Part shown: positions 60,916-64,000 of the stretch, one piece after another
Numbering within the stretch: position 1 is the stretch's first letter
How the letters are laid out: every line of letters starts with the position of its first letter
From: Bacillus mesophilus
GTDB taxonomy: Bacteria; Bacillota; Bacilli; Bacillales; SA4
Length of the DNA: 64,000 nucleotides
Direction of reading: 5' to 3'
Assembly: GCF_011008845.1 (NCBI RefSeq)
Contig: NZ_JAAIWM010000001.1
Location: 310,001 to 374,000, forward strand
Translations under genes and position numbers: made by a program
The notes under the pieces: model-generated
Told to the model about the DNA's origin: nothing
Database searches by the model: none
What the model saw: the letters and a program-made list of their open reading frames with translations, nothing else

Positions 60916-61962
60916 CTATCTTGGTTTCGCAATAATGCCATTATGAACCTTAATGTAACAATGGCGAACAATATCGAATCCAGACTCATAAACATAAAGC
61001 CCCATTTGCTGAATGTTCATTAATTCTCTATACGTATGATTCATGACGTCTGCCATGACTTTATAGTAAAGTCTGGACTTAAGCTGATCTCTTGGTGTAG
61101 TCATGATAATGTATCCACCAGGCTTTACAAATCGTCTATGCATATCCATGATTTCTGGTTTGTGATCATCTGGAACATGCTCAAGTAAACCAACACTGAG
61201 AACAATATCAAACTCCCTGCCGTACTTTAAGTTCCGAATGTCATCTACAACATATTCAATATTTAATTGATTCTTATACCAAACCTTTGTACTTCCTGTC
61301 GCTGGGTTAGCACCTAGAAATGGATAAGATTCAGGGAATTCCTCAAAACGATGTGTCTTACAGTACTCATCATAATCTACAAGAACGACTTCTGCCCCTG
61401 GATACATAGCAGATAACTGCATTGCCTCATAGCCCTCAGCAGCTCCTAAAAATAAGATCTTTGGCTTTTGAACATCTAACCCTTCAAATAGTGCCCTTTT
61501 TCCTCTTGGATCCCAAATTCCGTCCTCAATCCTATGAACATAGTTCCATAAACGAAGCTTAACCAAATCACCAATTGCTTCTTTAACTTCACCAAAACGG
61601 AATTGTTTAACATGACCAGTAAGCGCTTTCATTTTTTCATCCAGTTCTGTTGGGACATCTTTAACAAACCACTCATGAAAGGATCGGTTAAAATATTCCC
61701 AAGAGGTTTTAACTGGCATTCTCTCTTGATTTTCTTTTTCCCATAATGTACGTTCCTTGGCGACTGTTTTCACCTCATAAGGTCTACCAATATCTTTCCA
61801 GGTTAACTGTGACCAATCGTTGACTATATTAGCGTTTAGAAATTCATCTTTTCCATGTGTGGCATTTCTTAATTCAACACGATAGCTAGGCATTAATAAA
61901 GTTGTCTCAAGATCCTCTTCACTAAAAGGATATGATAATTCATTTTCTTGAAGCTTCAACAT
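60916..61962 (-). CDS. Class I SAM-dependent methyltransferase
   Basis: A 348-residue protein. The C-terminal half has a methyltransferase fold: FLGAAEGYEAMQLSAMYPGA (motif I region), DIVLSVGLLEHVPDDHKPEI and RFVKPGGYIIMTTPRDQL. The N-terminal 130 residues have no clear domain. The substrate is unknown. AAAGGGGAGG precedes the ATG. It is a single gene between the acyl-CoA cluster and a small protein. Confidence 0.82.
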   Translation of the reverse strand: MLKLQENELSYPFSEEDLETTLLMPSYRVELRNATHGKDEFLNANIVNDWSQLTWKDIGRPYEVKTVAKERTLWEKENQERMPVKTSWEYFNRSFHEWFVKDVPTELDEKMKALTGHVKQFRFGEVKEAIGDLVKLRLWNYVHRIEDGIWDPRGKRALFEGLDVQKPKILFLGAAEGYEAMQLSAMYPGAEVVLVDYDEYCKTHRFEEFPESYPFLGANPATGSTKVWYKNQLNIEYVVDDIRNLKYGREFDIVLSVGLLEHVPDDHKPEIMDMHRRFVKPGGYIIMTTPRDQLKSRLYYKVMADVMNHTYRELMNIQQMGLYVYESGFDIVRHCYIKVHNGIIAKPR

Positions 61963-62098
61963 ATCAGACCTCCCCTTTATTCATACCATCACTATCTCAC
62001 AGCGATCTTCACTCGTCAATTTATTTTTTTAATTTTCAAATAATATATCACTGTAATTTTCTCCCTTTGACTAGCATCTTTTATATCAACGCTAAAAA

Positions 62099-62129
62099 TA
62101 TAAAAAGCTGACTATAGCATAGTCAGCTT
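62099..62129 (-). terminator. Terminator of the small hydrophilic gene
   Basis: Stem AAGCTGACTAT/ATAGTCAGCTT (62105 to 62129) with A-run at its left end. Confidence 0.85.
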
Positions 62130-62135
62130 CCAATA

Positions 62136-62312
62136 TTAGCCCTTGTATTCTCCATTATTTTTAGCAGCTTTTTCCTTCTTTGCCTGCTCTTTGTGCTTTC
62201 TATTTGCATCAGCACTGCCAAATTCATGAGAGAATTCGGAATCAATTACACTTGAGTCAAACCCTTTTTTATTTTTCTGTTGTGGATCATTCTTCTTTGT
62301 ACGCTTTGCCAT
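62136..62312 (-). CDS. Small basic hydrophilic protein (58 aa)
   Basis: A 58-residue, Lys-rich protein: MAKRTKKNDPQQKNKKGFDS, then SEFSHEFGSADANRKHKEQA. It resembles small sporulation-specific proteins in composition, but I cannot name a family. The ATG at 62312 is preferred because GGGAG lies about 8 bases before it; a GTG upstream overlaps that site. It ends at its own terminator. Confidence 0.75.
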   Translation of the reverse strand: MAKRTKKNDPQQKNKKGFDSSVIDSEFSHEFGSADANRKHKEQAKKEKAAKNNGEYKG

Positions 62313-62412
62313 CAAACTCACTCCCTTATATTTATTCTTTTTAGTTTTTCTACAAAGAAAATAAATATACAGAGAGTGAGATGGATATTATTCACAAGGA
62401 TACATGGCTATT

Positions 62413-63282
62413 CTAGTTATTCCATAGCTTGAATAATGCTTGTGTTCCACTATTTTCTTCTCCTAGCTGGGATACTGATTCATATAATTGCTTTGCAAGT
62501 GATAGTCCCGGAACATGAAGATTCATTTTTTCTGCTTCGTCTATAGCAATTTTCATGTCTTTTATAAAATGCTTTATATAGAAGCCAGGTTCAAAATTAT
62601 CATTTATTATTCTAGGTGCTAGGTTAGATAGAGACCAGCTTCCAGCAGCTCCCGCGGAAATCGATGTTAATACTTTTTCTGGATCTAATCCTGTTTTCTT
62701 AGCATAGGCCAGCGCTTCGCAAACTCCAACCATGTTACTTGCAATAGCAATTTGATTACACATTTTTGTATGCTGCCCGGAACCAGCAGAGCCTTGTAAG
62801 ACAATATTTTGACCTAATAAAGTTAGAATGGGCATCATATCCTGAAAAGGTTTCTCTTCTCCACCGACCATAATGGTAAGTGTTCCATTTTTTGCACCCA
62901 CATCCCCACCAGAAACTGGCGCATCTAGTGCAAACATTCCTCTTTTCTCTGCCTCGCGAGAAATTTGAATCGCGAGACTCGGCGAAGACGTTGTCATATC
63001 AATAAAATATGTACCAGGCTTCGCATGCTTTAAAATCCCATGAGTCCCTATGTAAACTTCCTCTACGTCAGAAGGAAACCCGACCATAGTGATAACTACA
63101 TCACTATCAGCCGCTAGTTCTGCCGGAGTTTCATACCAAGACGCTCCTGCATCCAGTAACTCGGTTGCTTTCTCTTTTGTTCTTGTGTAAACATTGATAT
63201 GATAACCACCTTCTAAAAGATGCTTAGCCATACTTCCTCCCATTACACCAGTCCCAATAAATCCTATTTTCTTTACATTCAT
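62413..63282 (-). CDS. ykwC: NAD(P)-dependent beta-hydroxyacid dehydrogenase (YkwC-like)
   Basis: A 289-residue enzyme of the 3-hydroxyisobutyrate/tartronate semialdehyde group. GFIGTGVMGGSMAKHLLEGG (cofactor), DAPVSGGDVGAKNGTL (substrate) and the catalytic Lys in GQHTKMCNQIAIASN. It is close to B. subtilis YkwC, a neighbour of the patA region. Substrate not proved. AGGTGAAAAAGAG precedes the ATG. Confidence 0.88.
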   Translation of the reverse strand: MNVKKIGFIGTGVMGGSMAKHLLEGGYHINVYTRTKEKATELLDAGASWYETPAELAADSDVVITMVGFPSDVEEVYIGTHGILKHAKPGTYFIDMTTSSPSLAIQISREAEKRGMFALDAPVSGGDVGAKNGTLTIMVGGEEKPFQDMMPILTLLGQNIVLQGSAGSGQHTKMCNQIAIASNMVGVCEALAYAKKTGLDPEKVLTSISAGAAGSWSLSNLAPRIINDNFEPGFYIKHFIKDMKIAIDEAEKMNLHVPGLSLAKQLYESVSQLGEENSGTQALFKLWNN

Positions 63283-63423
63283 CTCTTTTTCACCTCATTT
63301 ATTTTCATCTTCCTTTACGCTACAAAAGATGGAGATCTTCATTCCTTAACACTCGAGTTCTGGATCGAGGATTCATTGCAACTTCCCCTTCAAGTAGCCC
63401 ACATACTGCAAAAATCCTTATAA

Positions 63424-63458
63424 CAATAAAACAAGCATCGAGCTAAGTCAATGCTTGT
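63424..63458 (-). terminator. Terminator of the C-terminal lipoprotein gene
   Basis: Stem ACAAGCAT/ATGCTTGT (63431-63438 with 63451-63458), followed on the minus strand by TTTATTG. Confidence 0.7.
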
Positions 63459-63465
63459 AAATTTT

Positions 63466-63915
63466 TTATTCAACTTTATCTATTAACCACTCATCACCTT
63501 TAGTTTTAAAGGTTAATTTTTGTGTAATTTCACCTTCAGTTAATTCGTTTTTCCCTTCGCCTTTTTCTTCAACGAGAGTTTTTGATATAACTAGTTCTAC
63601 AACTGCACTGCTGTCAGTTTCTTCAAGAACATTCATGCTCACTTGCTCAACATCATAATCATACTGAGCAAAGTCATTGTCATAGTAGCCTCGTAAAGTA
63701 ACATGTTGTGAAGAGAATGGATGAAGTGCTTTTAGTACAGTATCAGTATCCTCAGTATTTATTCCGTTAACATAAATGGCAACTGTACCTTCAATTGAAT
63801 CTGTTGTTGCGGCTTCACCAGCTGTAGCACCAGCGTCTTCCCCACCGCCACCGCATCCTACTAATACTAATACAAATAAAAATGAGACCATTGCTAATAA
63901 CCAGTTCTTTTTCAT
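63466..63915 (-). CDS. Putative lipoprotein
   Basis: A 149-residue protein with a lipoprotein signal (SFLFVLVLVGCGGGGED, acylated Cys about 21) and a small NTF2-like or DUF4878-like domain (VAIYVNGINTEDTDTVLKAL, then EGEITQKLTFKTKGDEWLID). It would be anchored outside the membrane. Function unknown. GGGGGGAG precedes the ATG. Its promoter lies in the last 85 bases of the window. Confidence 0.78.
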   Translation of the reverse strand: MKKNWLLAMVSFLFVLVLVGCGGGGEDAGATAGEAATTDSIEGTVAIYVNGINTEDTDTVLKALHPFSSQHVTLRGYYDNDFAQYDYDVEQVSMNVLEETDSSAVVELVISKTLVEEKGEGKNELTEGEITQKLTFKTKGDEWLIDKVE

Positions 63916-64000
63916 TTTCTCCCCCCGGAATCTCTTTATTTTCTGAAAACTTTAACAATAGACTTAGTATATCAATTAGCTTGCTCCTTTTCAATATTCT

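Overview
The window is a low-GC, spore-forming Bacillaceae chromosome. The evidence is strong AGGAGG-type ribosome binding sites, an alpha/beta-type small acid-soluble spore protein, the acetylase branch of diaminopimelate synthesis, a KinB-type kinase and a T-box leader on glycyl-tRNA synthetase. Its backbone follows the Bacillus subtilis ykwC-patA-cheV-ykyB-ykuE-fadH-ykuI-ykuJ-ykuK-ykuL-ccpC-dapH-dapL-ykuS-ykuT order, as I remember it, with several accessory blocks inserted. No transposase, phage gene, rRNA or CRISPR array was seen.

Layout. 1-2.1 kb: heterodimeric ABC exporter (one half cut by the window edge). 2.5-15.4 kb: ykuT to fadH block, including N-acetyl-DAP synthesis (dapH, dapL; the aminotransferase patA lies at 43.3 kb), CcpC, a c-di-AMP-binding CBS protein and the EAL protein YkuI, interrupted by a TSUP transporter/VOC/MFS insert. 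15.5-17.5 kb: an unusual pair, an RsbT-like switch kinase and a histidine kinase fused to an RsbR-like STAS domain. 17.7-22.7 kb: ykuE, a GGDEF-EAL protein, paired CrcB fluoride channels, ykyB. 22.8-30.1 kb: a tightly packed five-gene operon (Hpt-REC-GGDEF-REC, HEAT protein, cellulose-synthase-like glycosyltransferase, response regulator, hybrid histidine kinase) that looks like a phosphorelay and c-di-GMP controlled polysaccharide system. 30.4-37.2 kb: cheV, DUF1906 protein, KinB-like kinase, an aberrant tRNA-like gene, a six-repeat beta-propeller lectin and small sporeformer-type proteins including two IDEAL proteins. 37.2-44.5 kb: kynB-kynU, rodA, SASP, T-box/glyQS and patA. 44.8-60.7 kb: a large acyl-CoA catabolism cluster with two acyl-CoA ligases, two acyl-CoA dehydrogenases, crotonases, SDRs, a thioesterase, a TetR regulator and an ACAD10/11-type kinase plus dehydrogenase pair suggesting use of 4-hydroxy acids. 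60.9-64 kb: methyltransferase, ykwC and small proteins.

Intergenic DNA holds several repeat families: two copies of a structured element whose hairpins show compensatory base changes, a 254-bp GC-rich MITE-like element inserted in the glyQS leader with a shorter relative near 4.1 kb, a perfect 27-bp-arm palindrome, and five repeats at an exact 21-bp period.

Signal transduction is prominent: five histidine-kinase or HATPase proteins, two GGDEF proteins, two EAL proteins and CheV lie within 20 kb. The best candidates for undescribed biology are the RsbT-like/HK-STAS pair, the five-gene polysaccharide operon, the split ACAD10/11-like pathway and the tRNA-like gene.
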